DNA of 64,000 nt from Bacillus sp. SA1-12 (GTDB taxonomy: Bacteria > Bacillota > Bacilli > Bacillales > Bacillaceae): the NCBI RefSeq assembly GCF_000981385.1, contig NZ_LATZ01000119.1, positions 62,001-126,000 of the forward strand, written 5' to 3'. The stretch's first letter is position 1. Every line of letters starts with the position of its first letter. The notes below the pieces were generated by a model that was given only the letters and a program-made list of their open reading frames with translations, searched no databases and was not told the origin of the DNA. This document shows, piece after piece, positions 36,866 to 44,046 of the stretch. Made by a program: the position numbers and the translations under genes.

Positions 36866-37687
36866 ATGTCTTATAAAATGATTGTGTTAGATTTAGATGA
36901 TACATTGCTTCGTGATGATCATTCTATTTCAACTCGAACAAAACAAGCTCTTATGGACGCGCAGGAAATGGGTGTGAAGGTTGTACTAGCATCAGGCCGA
37001 CCTACATTTGGTATGAAACATATTGCACAGGAGCTTTCTCTGGCAGAATATGGGAGTTTTATCCTTTCTTTCAATGGAGGAAAAATTATCAACTGCAAAA
37101 CCTTTGAAGATGTATTTAGCAGTACTTTAAGTCCTGAAGCTGTACATGATCTTTATCAAATTAGTCGCCGTGAAGGTGTTTTTATTCACACCTATCTCGG
37201 AGAAGAAATTATTACGGAAACTGAAAATCCTTATACAACGATTGAGTCAGACCTTACAGGCTTACCTATTAAAGTTGTAGATTCTTTTATTAATGGTGTT
37301 ACAGAACCGGTTGTTAAAGTATTAATGGTCGAAGCCCCTGAAAAATTAAAAATTTTAGAATCAAAGCTTCAAGGAGAACTCGAGTCAGAATTTAGTGTGA
37401 TGCGATCAAAGCCGTACTTTTTGGAATTTACCGAAAAGGGTGTTACAAAAGGAACAAGCTTAAATCAGTTAATACAACTCCTTGGCATCAAGCGAGAAGA
37501 AGTGATTGCTATCGGCGATAGTTATAATGATTTAGCAATGATTGAGTTTGCTGGTCTTGGCGTCGCGATGGGAAATGCTCCAGAAGATATTAAAGAGATT
37601 GCTAATTTTGTAACTGATACAAATATGAATGATGGCGTGGCAAAAGTTGTTGAAGATTTTATACTTAAGAAATCATTATTGGTTTAA
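36866..37687 (+). CDS. Cof-type HAD-IIB phosphatase
   Basis: Cytosolic Mg-dependent phosphatase of 273 residues. HAD motifs are intact: nucleophile loop VLDLDDTLLRDD, motif II ASGRP and motif IV IGDSYNDLAMIEFAGLGVAMGNA; the type IIB cap lies between II and IV. Family members dephosphorylate sugar phosphates, flavin precursors or similar. ATG 36866 is chosen; the upstream open frame from 36809 lacks an RBS. Confidence 0.9.
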   Translation: MSYKMIVLDLDDTLLRDDHSISTRTKQALMDAQEMGVKVVLASGRPTFGMKHIAQELSLAEYGSFILSFNGGKIINCKTFEDVFSSTLSPEAVHDLYQISRREGVFIHTYLGEEIITETENPYTTIESDLTGLPIKVVDSFINGVTEPVVKVLMVEAPEKLKILESKLQGELESEFSVMRSKPYFLEFTEKGVTKGTSLNQLIQLLGIKREEVIAIGDSYNDLAMIEFAGLGVAMGNAPEDIKEIANFVTDTNMNDGVAKVVEDFILKKSLLV

Positions 37688-37741
37688 TCGTGATCGTTCA
37701 TCCTAAAGAATGATAATAATGATTGAATTTATCTAATGATT

Positions 37742-37779
37742 AAGGCTGTATCTCATTTGAGATCAGCTTTTTTTTTGAA
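37742..37779 (+). terminator. Terminator after Cof-type phosphatase
   Basis: AAGGCTGTATCTCA pairs with TGAGATCAGCTT and runs into nine T residues. Another GGCTGT-type terminator. Confidence 0.85.
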
Positions 37780-37886
37780 AACGAAGCTGTATGTATGGTT
37801 TTTTGATGATTCTCCTCCATTATAAATGTAAGAAAATATAACGTGGATAAAACTCGAAAAGGAGTGTTTTTATTTATAATAACTAA

Positions 37887-38207
37887 ATGACAAAGGTGAA
37901 TTTATTGGTTTATCCAATGACAAACAAGAAAAAGGGTTTTAAAATAAATATAATAAATCTTATTGTTAGAATATATAACATTTATGAAAAAGATCAACAA
38001 TTCTTACGCCTTATACTAAATAAAAAACTAGGTTATTTAGGTATTTTAGGTTCGAGGTCACGTGCTGAAAAATTATTAAAAAATGTAAAAATTCCAGAGT
38101 GGATTCCTTTTCCTGCTGGTTTATCAAATGGTGCAGAAGGACCGCGAGAAATTGCCATAAGTATAATGGCTGAGCTTATTCAATCGAAAGTTAGGGGCTT
38201 TTGTTAA
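37887..38207 (+). pseudogene. C-terminal remnant of an XdhC/CoxI-family protein
   Basis: An ORF of 106 codons whose last 70 residues (YEKDQQFLRLILNKKLGYLG, then ILGSRSRAEKLL, then FPAGLSNGAEGPREIAISIMAELIQSK) match the C-terminal Rossmann part of XdhC-like maturation factors of molybdenum hydroxylases. Intact members have about 250-350 residues, and the N-terminal two-thirds is absent. No molybdenum hydroxylase genes are nearby. The first ~25 residues (MTKVNLLVYPMTNKKKGFK) look unrelated. Most likely a decayed gene; a short functional protein cannot be excluded. Confidence 0.65.
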
Positions 38208-38332
38208 ATGACCAGGATTATTGGTAATAGTATCATTTTTAAAATAATGTGATATCGGATCGAAGGGTGATAAATAATATTTAATGGATAGATCTTAATA
38301 GAAAAAAAAAGCATAAATAATCTTTACTTTTA

Positions 38333-38384
38333 AAATGACAAGAAAAAAATCATTTAATTTTCAACGATTTTTTTCTTGTCATTT
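38333..38384. terminator. Long perfect hairpin downstream of XdhC remnant
   Basis: A 19-bp perfect inverted repeat, AAATGACAAGAAAAAAATC at 38333-38351 and its complement at 38366-38384. Because the arms contain A7/T7 runs, it can terminate transcription in either direction. Confidence 0.75.
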
Positions 38385-38490
38385 CACTTATTTTATGAAT
38401 GCTATTTACTTCTATAGCAAATCTATGTAAGCTATTGTTTGAATAGTGTGAGTTTTTAAATGTAGTATAAAGAAATTGGGGGAAATAAAA

Positions 38491-39291
38491 TTGATTAAAG
38501 CAATCTTCTTTGATTTAGATGATACGTTGTTATGGGATCAAAAAAGTGTAAAAGAAGCTTTTGTTGCGACCTGTAAGATCGCGCAAAAAAAATATGGAGT
38601 TGATTCGGAAAAACTAGAGGAAGCTGTTCGAAATGCAGCTAGGGAGCTCTATTCTTCATATGAAACCTATGATTTTACTCAAATGATTGGGATCAATCCA
38701 TTTGAAGGACTTTGGGGCAATTTTTTAGACGACGAAGAGAATTTTAAAAAGATGGCTGAAATCGTTCCCGGATATCGCAAGGATGCATGGACAAGAGGAT
38801 TACAAGCTTGTGGAATTGATGAACCAGATTACGGAGCATTTTTAGCTGAAGAATTTCCAGCACAAAGAAGAAAAAATCCATTTGTTTATGAAGAAACATT
38901 TAAAGTACTTGACGAGCTAAAGGGAAAATACCGTCTGCTTTTATTAACAAATGGTTCTCCAGATCTTCAAAATACAAAATTAGAGATAACTCCTGAGCTT
39001 GTACCGTATTTCGAACAAATTATTATTTCAGGAGCTTTTGGCAGAGGGAAACCAGATGCATCCATTTTTGAACATGCTCTTGAAAAAATGAATTTGACAA
39101 AAGATGAAGCGATTATGGTAGGAGACAATTTAATGACAGATATTCTCGGAGCTTCAAAGGTCGGAATGAAATCTGTTTGGATTAATCGACATAATAAAGT
39201 AAGAAATGAAGTCATTCCTAGTTTTGAAATTACACACTTAGAAGAGCTTTTTGAAATAATCGATAAGCTTAACAACAAGCAAGTTATATGA
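38491..39291 (+). CDS. HAD-family hydrolase (YsaA-like)
   Basis: Phosphatase of 266 residues with HAD motifs IFFDLDDTLLWDQ, LLLLTNGSPDLQ, FGRGKPDASIFEHAL and MVGDNLMTDILGASKVGMKSVWI; helical C1 cap between motifs I and II. TTG 38491 is the probable start because TTGGGGGAAA precedes it; a second TTG at 38476 lies inside that purine-rich region. Substrate unknown. Confidence 0.88.
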   Translation: MIKAIFFDLDDTLLWDQKSVKEAFVATCKIAQKKYGVDSEKLEEAVRNAARELYSSYETYDFTQMIGINPFEGLWGNFLDDEENFKKMAEIVPGYRKDAWTRGLQACGIDEPDYGAFLAEEFPAQRRKNPFVYEETFKVLDELKGKYRLLLLTNGSPDLQNTKLEITPELVPYFEQIIISGAFGRGKPDASIFEHALEKMNLTKDEAIMVGDNLMTDILGASKVGMKSVWINRHNKVRNEVIPSFEITHLEELFEIIDKLNNKQVI

Positions 39292-39297
39292 TTCTAT

Positions 39298-39337
39298 AAG
39301 GCTGTCTACTGACAAAAGGGTCAGTAGACAGCCTTGT
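39298..39337 (+). terminator. Terminator after YsaA-like gene
   Basis: A 16-bp perfect stem, AAGGCTGTCTACTGAC at 39298-39313, pairs with 39320-39335. The T-run is short. It has the GGCTGTCT core shared by other terminators here. Confidence 0.8.
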
Positions 39338-39485
39338 TTCGAACTTATAATAAACTGAATATTTCATAAAAATTGTTTATAATCGAAGTGCAATTACTTG
39401 AATAAATGGCTTTTCCCACTATATAGTATACTTGGAATATTTATCCGGTAAAAAAGATATGGGAATTCTAAAGGAGGGTAATCAT

Positions 39486-39863
39486 ATTATTTATTTAATT
39501 ATCGGACTTATTTTTATGTTATTGATTTGCCTTTTCTTTTATCAGCGAAATAGTGTAATCAAACGTGTACCTTGTGTTGATGTAAGGCAAGGTCAGCTGG
39601 ATGGAAAACAGGTGATCGTTGATTTCAGGGATTATAATAATTTATCAAATAGCTTTGTTTTTCAAGATGCAATATTTATTCCTATCCCTTATTTAAAAAG
39701 ATATTATCATGAAATACCAAGTAAATATGTACATGTAATTGCCTCAAATAAACTTGAAATAAATATCGGTATTCGATTTTTGCAAAAACATGGATTTCAT
39801 GTAACAGGTTACAGCCTAGCTGAATGTACTTGTCCAAATAAAACGACAGAAGTATCTATGTAA
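39486..39863 (+). CDS. Membrane-anchored rhodanese-like protein with probable ATT start
   Basis: Predicted bitopic protein of about 125 residues: one N-terminal helix (IIYLIIGLIFMLLICLFFYQ), then a rhodanese-like domain (VPCVDVRQGQLDGKQVIVDFRDY, AIFIPIPYLKRYYHEIPSKYVHVIAS, GIRFLQKHGFHVTGYS). The usual active-site Cys loop is replaced by ASNKLEIN, so sulfur transfer is doubtful. The reading frame is open from 39432, but the only good Shine-Dalgarno (AAGGAGGG, 39471-39478) is inside it; 7 nt later is ATT at 39486, directly before the helix. ATG 39459 and TTG 39432 have no RBS. The start is therefore inferred, not certain. Confidence 0.6.
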   Translation: MIYLIIGLIFMLLICLFFYQRNSVIKRVPCVDVRQGQLDGKQVIVDFRDYNNLSNSFVFQDAIFIPIPYLKRYYHEIPSKYVHVIASNKLEINIGIRFLQKHGFHVTGYSLAECTCPNKTTEVSM

Positions 39864-39880
39864 TTTGGGGTATATCATAT

Positions 39881-39926
39881 ATACAAGAAAAAAGACGTGT
39901 GATTTTACACGTCTTTTTTCTTGTAT
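39881..39926. terminator. Long perfect hairpin terminator
   Basis: A 20-bp perfect inverted repeat, 39881-39900 with 39907-39926, containing GAAAAAAGACGTGT and its complement with a T6 run. It ends the rhodanese-like gene and can work on both strands. Confidence 0.85.
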
Positions 39927-40042
39927 ATGGAGTACTGAATTACTGAATTCTATTATTTATAGACTATTCAACTATACAAGCTCTTCATTCACTTCATATA
40001 GTATCAAATAGTTGGTTAAACTTCATTAAAAGGGATGTTCTT

Positions 40043-40255
40043 ATGCCATGTATTATTATTGGTCAAATAAAAATTAATAATATGAATGGTGGAGTCATAA
40101 ATTTTGGCGACACCTATACCATTTCACCAAAAAGTATAAGTAAATCGATTTCTGGAAGCGGAGTAAACGGTGGAGGTAGTAATCAAAGCGAAACAAACGA
40201 CATGAGTGAAACCCAAGGTACTGACAGTGAAGAAACAAAGAATGCTAGTAATTAG
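40043..40255 (+). CDS. GerPA/GerPF-like spore germination protein
   Basis: Small protein of 70 residues. The N-terminal 45 residues (MPCIIIGQIKINNMNGGVINFGDTYTISPKSISKSISGSG) match the pattern of GerPA/GerPF peptides, which help germinants pass the spore coat. The C-terminus is a Ser/Thr/Asn/Glu-rich tail. It is alone here rather than in a gerP operon, as seen for extra paralogues in many Bacillus. RBS: AAAGGGATG region before the start. Confidence 0.85.
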   Translation: MPCIIIGQIKINNMNGGVINFGDTYTISPKSISKSISGSGVNGGGSNQSETNDMSETQGTDSEETKNASN

Positions 40256-40551
40256 TGGCGGTATTCCGTCTTTTAGTTTTGTCGCTTCAACTTTTTGGTA
40301 GTCACTCTTTTTATGCTCTAATCAAGTCCTTGGTACACTTGCACGTAATCTTTTCATTTTGCAGTGTCCTTTTCATAGAGACCCGAGTCAATTCCTATGG
40401 GTTTCCTTTCTTATGGGCACTGTATCACTTCGGTTCTACACCGCAAACTTAAACACCTCGTAAACACTTTTATTAAAAAATAGATTTTCCCTCCTATAGA
40501 TGGTATAGTATGTTTCGGTAAAAAGAAGCATACATAGAGGAAGATCATCAT

Positions 40552-42792
40552 ATGAAATCTACGAACCATTATATAAAACTATGGCAAAAGGCGCTAAAAG
40601 CTGAAATCATGCATTTAAAGAAATATGGAAGTACAAAATATTCCCTTACAAATGGTCAATTTATTGGAAATGACGGATCCATGTTTACCTATTATTTTGA
40701 AACAGAAGGCTATTTTCGGATTCCTGTTGGGGCAATGGTAAGAATTGAACCTGTGACAGTAACTGGAACTGTTTTATCTTCTGAAGGGAAAAGTGTCATT
40801 ATATCCCTTAATGAAAAGCTTGTTCCTAATGTAACGGGGCTTTTCCTGCTACATGATCCTTGGGAGCTATTGGATGAACTTCATGAAAGGTTATATGAAA
40901 TACTATCAAACAAACGAAAACGCGCGAGAATTAAAAGGCTAATGAATCCTCCTAATGAAGCAAATCATCCACTTGATAATATAAAGTCGAATGTACATGA
41001 GTTGGTGCTGAGAAGCAAATATAATCCAGTGACCTTTGTCTGGGGTCCGCCCGGCACCGGGAAAACCTATACGCTTGCAAGAGTGGCTGGCAACAAATAT
41101 ATTAAGGGACAAAATGTGCTGGTTCTTGCTCAAAGCAATCAGGCTGTTGATGTGTTAATGACTGAAATCGTTCGGTTTGTGGGAAAAAAGGGAAGGTTTA
41201 ATGAGGGAGAGATTGTACGATATGGATCACAGTCTACAATCGTGTCAGGGTGGACATTATCAACAGATGAGCTAATTCAAAAGAGAGATCCCGATTTAGC
41301 TGAAAAAAGAATCAGTTTGCAAGAGGAGCGAAGATTGATCAAGTTGGACTTGGGACGATCTTTTAGTCAAAGAGACTCAGAGCGCTTATTAAGGATTGAA
41401 GCAAAACTGGTTAATATATTAGAAAAATTTCGTAAACAAGAAATGCAATTAGTAAGAGATGCCGTTATGATTGGAACAACCTTATCTAAAGCTGCCACTG
41501 ATCCAGCGATTTATGAAAAGGATTACGATATTGTTTTGATTGATGAGGCCAGTATGGCATATGTTCCGCAAATTGCTTTCGCAGCTTCATTGGGAAAAAG
41601 AATCATTATCTGTGGTGATTTTAAACAACTTCCGCCGATTGCTTCTGCAAAGAATGCCTTAGTATATGAGTGGTTGAAGCAGGATATTTTTCATAAGTCA
41701 GGGGTTGTGGATTCATTTAATGAAAGGAAATCTCTTCATCCAAACCTGTTTTTATTAAGTGAACAGAGGAGAATGCATCCGGATATTTCCTCTTTTACAA
41801 ACAATTATATTTATGAATCACTTGTTGGTGACCATCCAAGTGTCAAAACATCCAGAAATGCGATCGTCGAGAGGGCACCGTTTGTTAATCGCTCTTCCAT
41901 ACTAGTTGATACTAGTTTTACCGGTCATCATTGTCTTCGGGAAAAATCAACACATTCAAGGTTTAACTTGTGGCAATTGTTCCTGTCCTTTCAACTCATC
42001 CATGAATCCTACTTAGCGGGAACGAAATCAATTGGTTATGTGACACCATATCGAGCACAAGCCGCTTTAATGGACATACTGCTGACAGATATATATACCA
42101 AAGAATGTCAAGAAGCGGATATCATTTCTGCCACAGTTCATCGCCTGCAAGGCAGTGAGCGTGATGTTATCCTATTTGATTCAGTTGATAGTTACCCGCA
42201 GGAACAACCAGGTATGCTAATAGTTGGCAAGGATAGTGAGCGACTAATAAATGTTGCGATCACAAGAACAAAGGGAAAATTTATTCATATATGTGATCAG
42301 CAATTCATCCGCTCTAACATCTATCGAAATAAAATGATTCGAAAGCTCGTAGATCATCAATTCCAAATGAATCAAGAAGTTCTGCCACATCAAATTGGCA
42401 CATGGATTAAACATCAACACCCGAAATTAATGTGGATGCATGCTAAAAAGCTTGAACAATTGAAAAAGGATATTCAATCGGCAAACTGTTCAATTTATAT
42501 AGGATTACCTTCTGGAAAAGAATTAAATCAAGAATGGCTGACCATCATGAGAGACAGACATAGGCAGGTTCAATTAATATTAATGACAAAGACTGAGAAT
42601 CGACAGTCATTTGCCGATCAGGTTTATGATAGTTCAATCTCATTTCCATTTATCATTATTGACAACCAATATTTATGGCTTGGTCTTCCGATTGATGCTT
42701 CAGTAGGTATAAGACCGCCATTTGTAGCTGCCCGTTTATCCTCAACAGCAGTTATCGATTATTTTCTAAGACAATTAATCGAATACCCTTAA
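40552..42792 (+). CDS. Upf1-like SF1 helicase with C-terminal PLD-like domain
   Basis: ATPase of 746 residues. SF1B helicase motifs in order: Walker A VWGPPGTGKTYTLARVA, Ia VLAQSNQAVDVLM, Walker B VLIDEASMAYVPQI, III IICGDFKQLPPIA, IV LSEQRRMHPDISSF, V GYVTPYRAQAALM and SATVHRLQGSERDVILFDSVD, VI INVAITRTKGKF. An N-terminal beta domain (about 1-110) precedes the core. The last 120 residues (CSIYIGLPSGKELNQEWL, FIIIDNQYLWLGLPID) resemble a phospholipase-D-like domain without HKD residues, so probably non-catalytic. DNA or RNA unwinding is expected; the biological role is unknown. No defence-system partner is adjacent. Confidence 0.88.
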   Translation: MKSTNHYIKLWQKALKAEIMHLKKYGSTKYSLTNGQFIGNDGSMFTYYFETEGYFRIPVGAMVRIEPVTVTGTVLSSEGKSVIISLNEKLVPNVTGLFLLHDPWELLDELHERLYEILSNKRKRARIKRLMNPPNEANHPLDNIKSNVHELVLRSKYNPVTFVWGPPGTGKTYTLARVAGNKYIKGQNVLVLAQSNQAVDVLMTEIVRFVGKKGRFNEGEIVRYGSQSTIVSGWTLSTDELIQKRDPDLAEKRISLQEERRLIKLDLGRSFSQRDSERLLRIEAKLVNILEKFRKQEMQLVRDAVMIGTTLSKAATDPAIYEKDYDIVLIDEASMAYVPQIAFAASLGKRIIICGDFKQLPPIASAKNALVYEWLKQDIFHKSGVVDSFNERKSLHPNLFLLSEQRRMHPDISSFTNNYIYESLVGDHPSVKTSRNAIVERAPFVNRSSILVDTSFTGHHCLREKSTHSRFNLWQLFLSFQLIHESYLAGTKSIGYVTPYRAQAALMDILLTDIYTKECQEADIISATVHRLQGSERDVILFDSVDSYPQEQPGMLIVGKDSERLINVAITRTKGKFIHICDQQFIRSNIYRNKMIRKLVDHQFQMNQEVLPHQIGTWIKHQHPKLMWMHAKKLEQLKKDIQSANCSIYIGLPSGKELNQEWLTIMRDRHRQVQLILMTKTENRQSFADQVYDSSISFPFIIIDNQYLWLGLPIDASVGIRPPFVAARLSSTAVIDYFLRQLIEYP

Positions 42793-42903
42793 AGTGAAAG
42801 ACAGATTGTCCCAGATGTCTTCATAACTTGTACTAAAAAAATGCCCGACATCATAAACCTTATATAGATAGGGGTTTACATAAGCTGATGGAGGGGGAAA
42901 AGG

Positions 42904-43602
42904 ATGATTTTTTCATTAAGTATAAATGTTTTTTTCTCTCTGTTAACAGGGGCCGCCTTGTCCATTTTCATCTCAAAATGGTTTAAGGTAAAAATTGACT
43001 ATATTTTATCTATTTGTGCAGGAGTATTATGTGGCGTATTATTTTTAGAATTGTTACCTCATAGTTTATCTGATTTTGGGGTAATTCCTGTATTTCTGGG
43101 AATTTCTATTGGTTTGCCGCTCATGTATTTTATCGATAAGCTGGTTCATCCTCATTCTCTTACTAGACCAATCAACAAAACGGCTTCGTTTTATTATCTT
43201 GTCATTGCGATTATCTTACATAATCTTCCTTCTGGAATAGCCTTGGGTAATCATGTTGATCATTCCAATCATCTATACCATTTAGTAGTGTACCACCATA
43301 TTCCAGAAGGTATGACATTAATGATGATCTTTTTCGCCTCATCAATAAAAATTCACCAATTACTTACTTGCTTCGCTGTCGTCGGCTTAAGCTTGGAAGG
43401 ATTTTCAGTATTCGGTAAGATGCTCCCGATAAATACTGAACCTATACTTGGGGTGCTTCTAGGTATCGCCATAAGTACAATCTGGTTTGTTTCCATGTTT
43501 GAGTTGTTTTATCCCCTGCTAAGAAAAAGTTATCGATTTTATCATTTTCTTTGTTTATTAACTGGAATTACTATAGCGGGACTCATTTTTATTTTTGGCT
43601 AA
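42904..43602 (+). CDS. ZIP-family metal transporter
   Basis: Membrane protein of 232 residues with seven to eight helices. The two ZIP metal-binding helices are evident: HNLPSGIALGNHVD and YHHIPEGMTLMMI. It lacks a long His-rich loop. ZIP proteins move Zn2+ or other divalent ions into the cytosol. It sits 94 bp upstream of a CzrA/CadC-like repressor and a CadA-type efflux ATPase, so it belongs to a metal-homeostasis locus, although an importer beside an exporter is noteworthy. RBS GGAGGGGGAAAAGG is very strong. Confidence 0.88.
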   Translation: MIFSLSINVFFSLLTGAALSIFISKWFKVKIDYILSICAGVLCGVLFLELLPHSLSDFGVIPVFLGISIGLPLMYFIDKLVHPHSLTRPINKTASFYYLVIAIILHNLPSGIALGNHVDHSNHLYHLVVYHHIPEGMTLMMIFFASSIKIHQLLTCFAVVGLSLEGFSVFGKMLPINTEPILGVLLGIAISTIWFVSMFELFYPLLRKSYRFYHFLCLLTGITIAGLIFIFG

Positions 43603-43644
43603 GATTGACAGTAGCCAAAAATTTTTTTATTATTTAATTATATA

Positions 43645-43664
43645 ATATGAACATATACTCATAT
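43645..43664. promoter_or_regulatory. Candidate CzrA/CadC-type operator
   Basis: ATATGAACATATACTCATAT has perfect 6-bp arms (ATATGA/TCATAT) and the TGAA-N6-TCA layout of ArsR/SmtB-family metal-repressor operators. It overlaps a TATAAT at 43641-43646 and is 33 bp before the repressor gene, so autoregulation of the repressor-ATPase operon is likely. Confidence 0.6.
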
Positions 43665-43696
43665 TTCGAAATAGACTATATGAAAGAGGAGTTTAC

Positions 43697-44023
43697 ATGA
43701 TGGATGAACAAAACAATAATAAAGAACAAAATGAACAGCTTGATGAGGAAACACTATTTATTGTCTCCCAAACATTTAAGGCATTAGGGGATCCAACCAG
43801 AATTAGAATCCTCCATTTATTATCAAATCAAGAGTATTCAGTTAATGAGATTGCTGAAAGGCTTTCATTGCTGCAATCAACGGTTTCACATCAGCTCCGT
43901 TTTTTGAAAAATTTGCGTTTGGTAAAGTATAGAAGAGAAGGGACAACTTTATTTTATTCACCTGATGATAATCACGTGATGAATGTACTTGAACAAACGA
44001 TCCATCATGCTCAGCATCATTAA
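43697..44023 (+). CDS. ArsR/SmtB-family metal-responsive repressor (CzrA-like)
   Basis: Repressor of 108 residues. The winged HTH is ALGDPTRIRILHLLSNQEYSVNEIAERLSLLQSTVSHQLRFLKN. The C-terminal helix DDNHVMNVLEQTIHHAQHH carries the Asp/His set expected for the alpha-5 zinc site of CzrA/SmtB (D-x-H...H-x2-H); the N-terminus lacks the Cys residues of CadC. It should therefore respond to Zn(II) or Co(II). It is 23 bp before the ATPase gene, with a candidate operator upstream. Two adjacent ATGs (43697, 43700) are possible starts; AAGAGGAG precedes them. Confidence 0.9.
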   Translation: MMDEQNNNKEQNEQLDEETLFIVSQTFKALGDPTRIRILHLLSNQEYSVNEIAERLSLLQSTVSHQLRFLKNLRLVKYRREGTTLFYSPDDNHVMNVLEQTIHHAQHH

Positions 44024-44046
44024 GCCTTAACTTGGAGTGGAATAAA

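Noticed and set aside
38333..39926. Long perfect inverted repeats as possible CRISPR or IS ends
   Set aside because: The 19- and 20-bp palindromes are single hairpins with A/T runs placed at gene ends; there are no regular spacers or transposase genes.
40255..40452. 65-codon plus-strand frame after the GerP-like gene
   Set aside because: No RBS, the start is inside the preceding stop region, and composition is hydrophobic-random; treated as non-coding.
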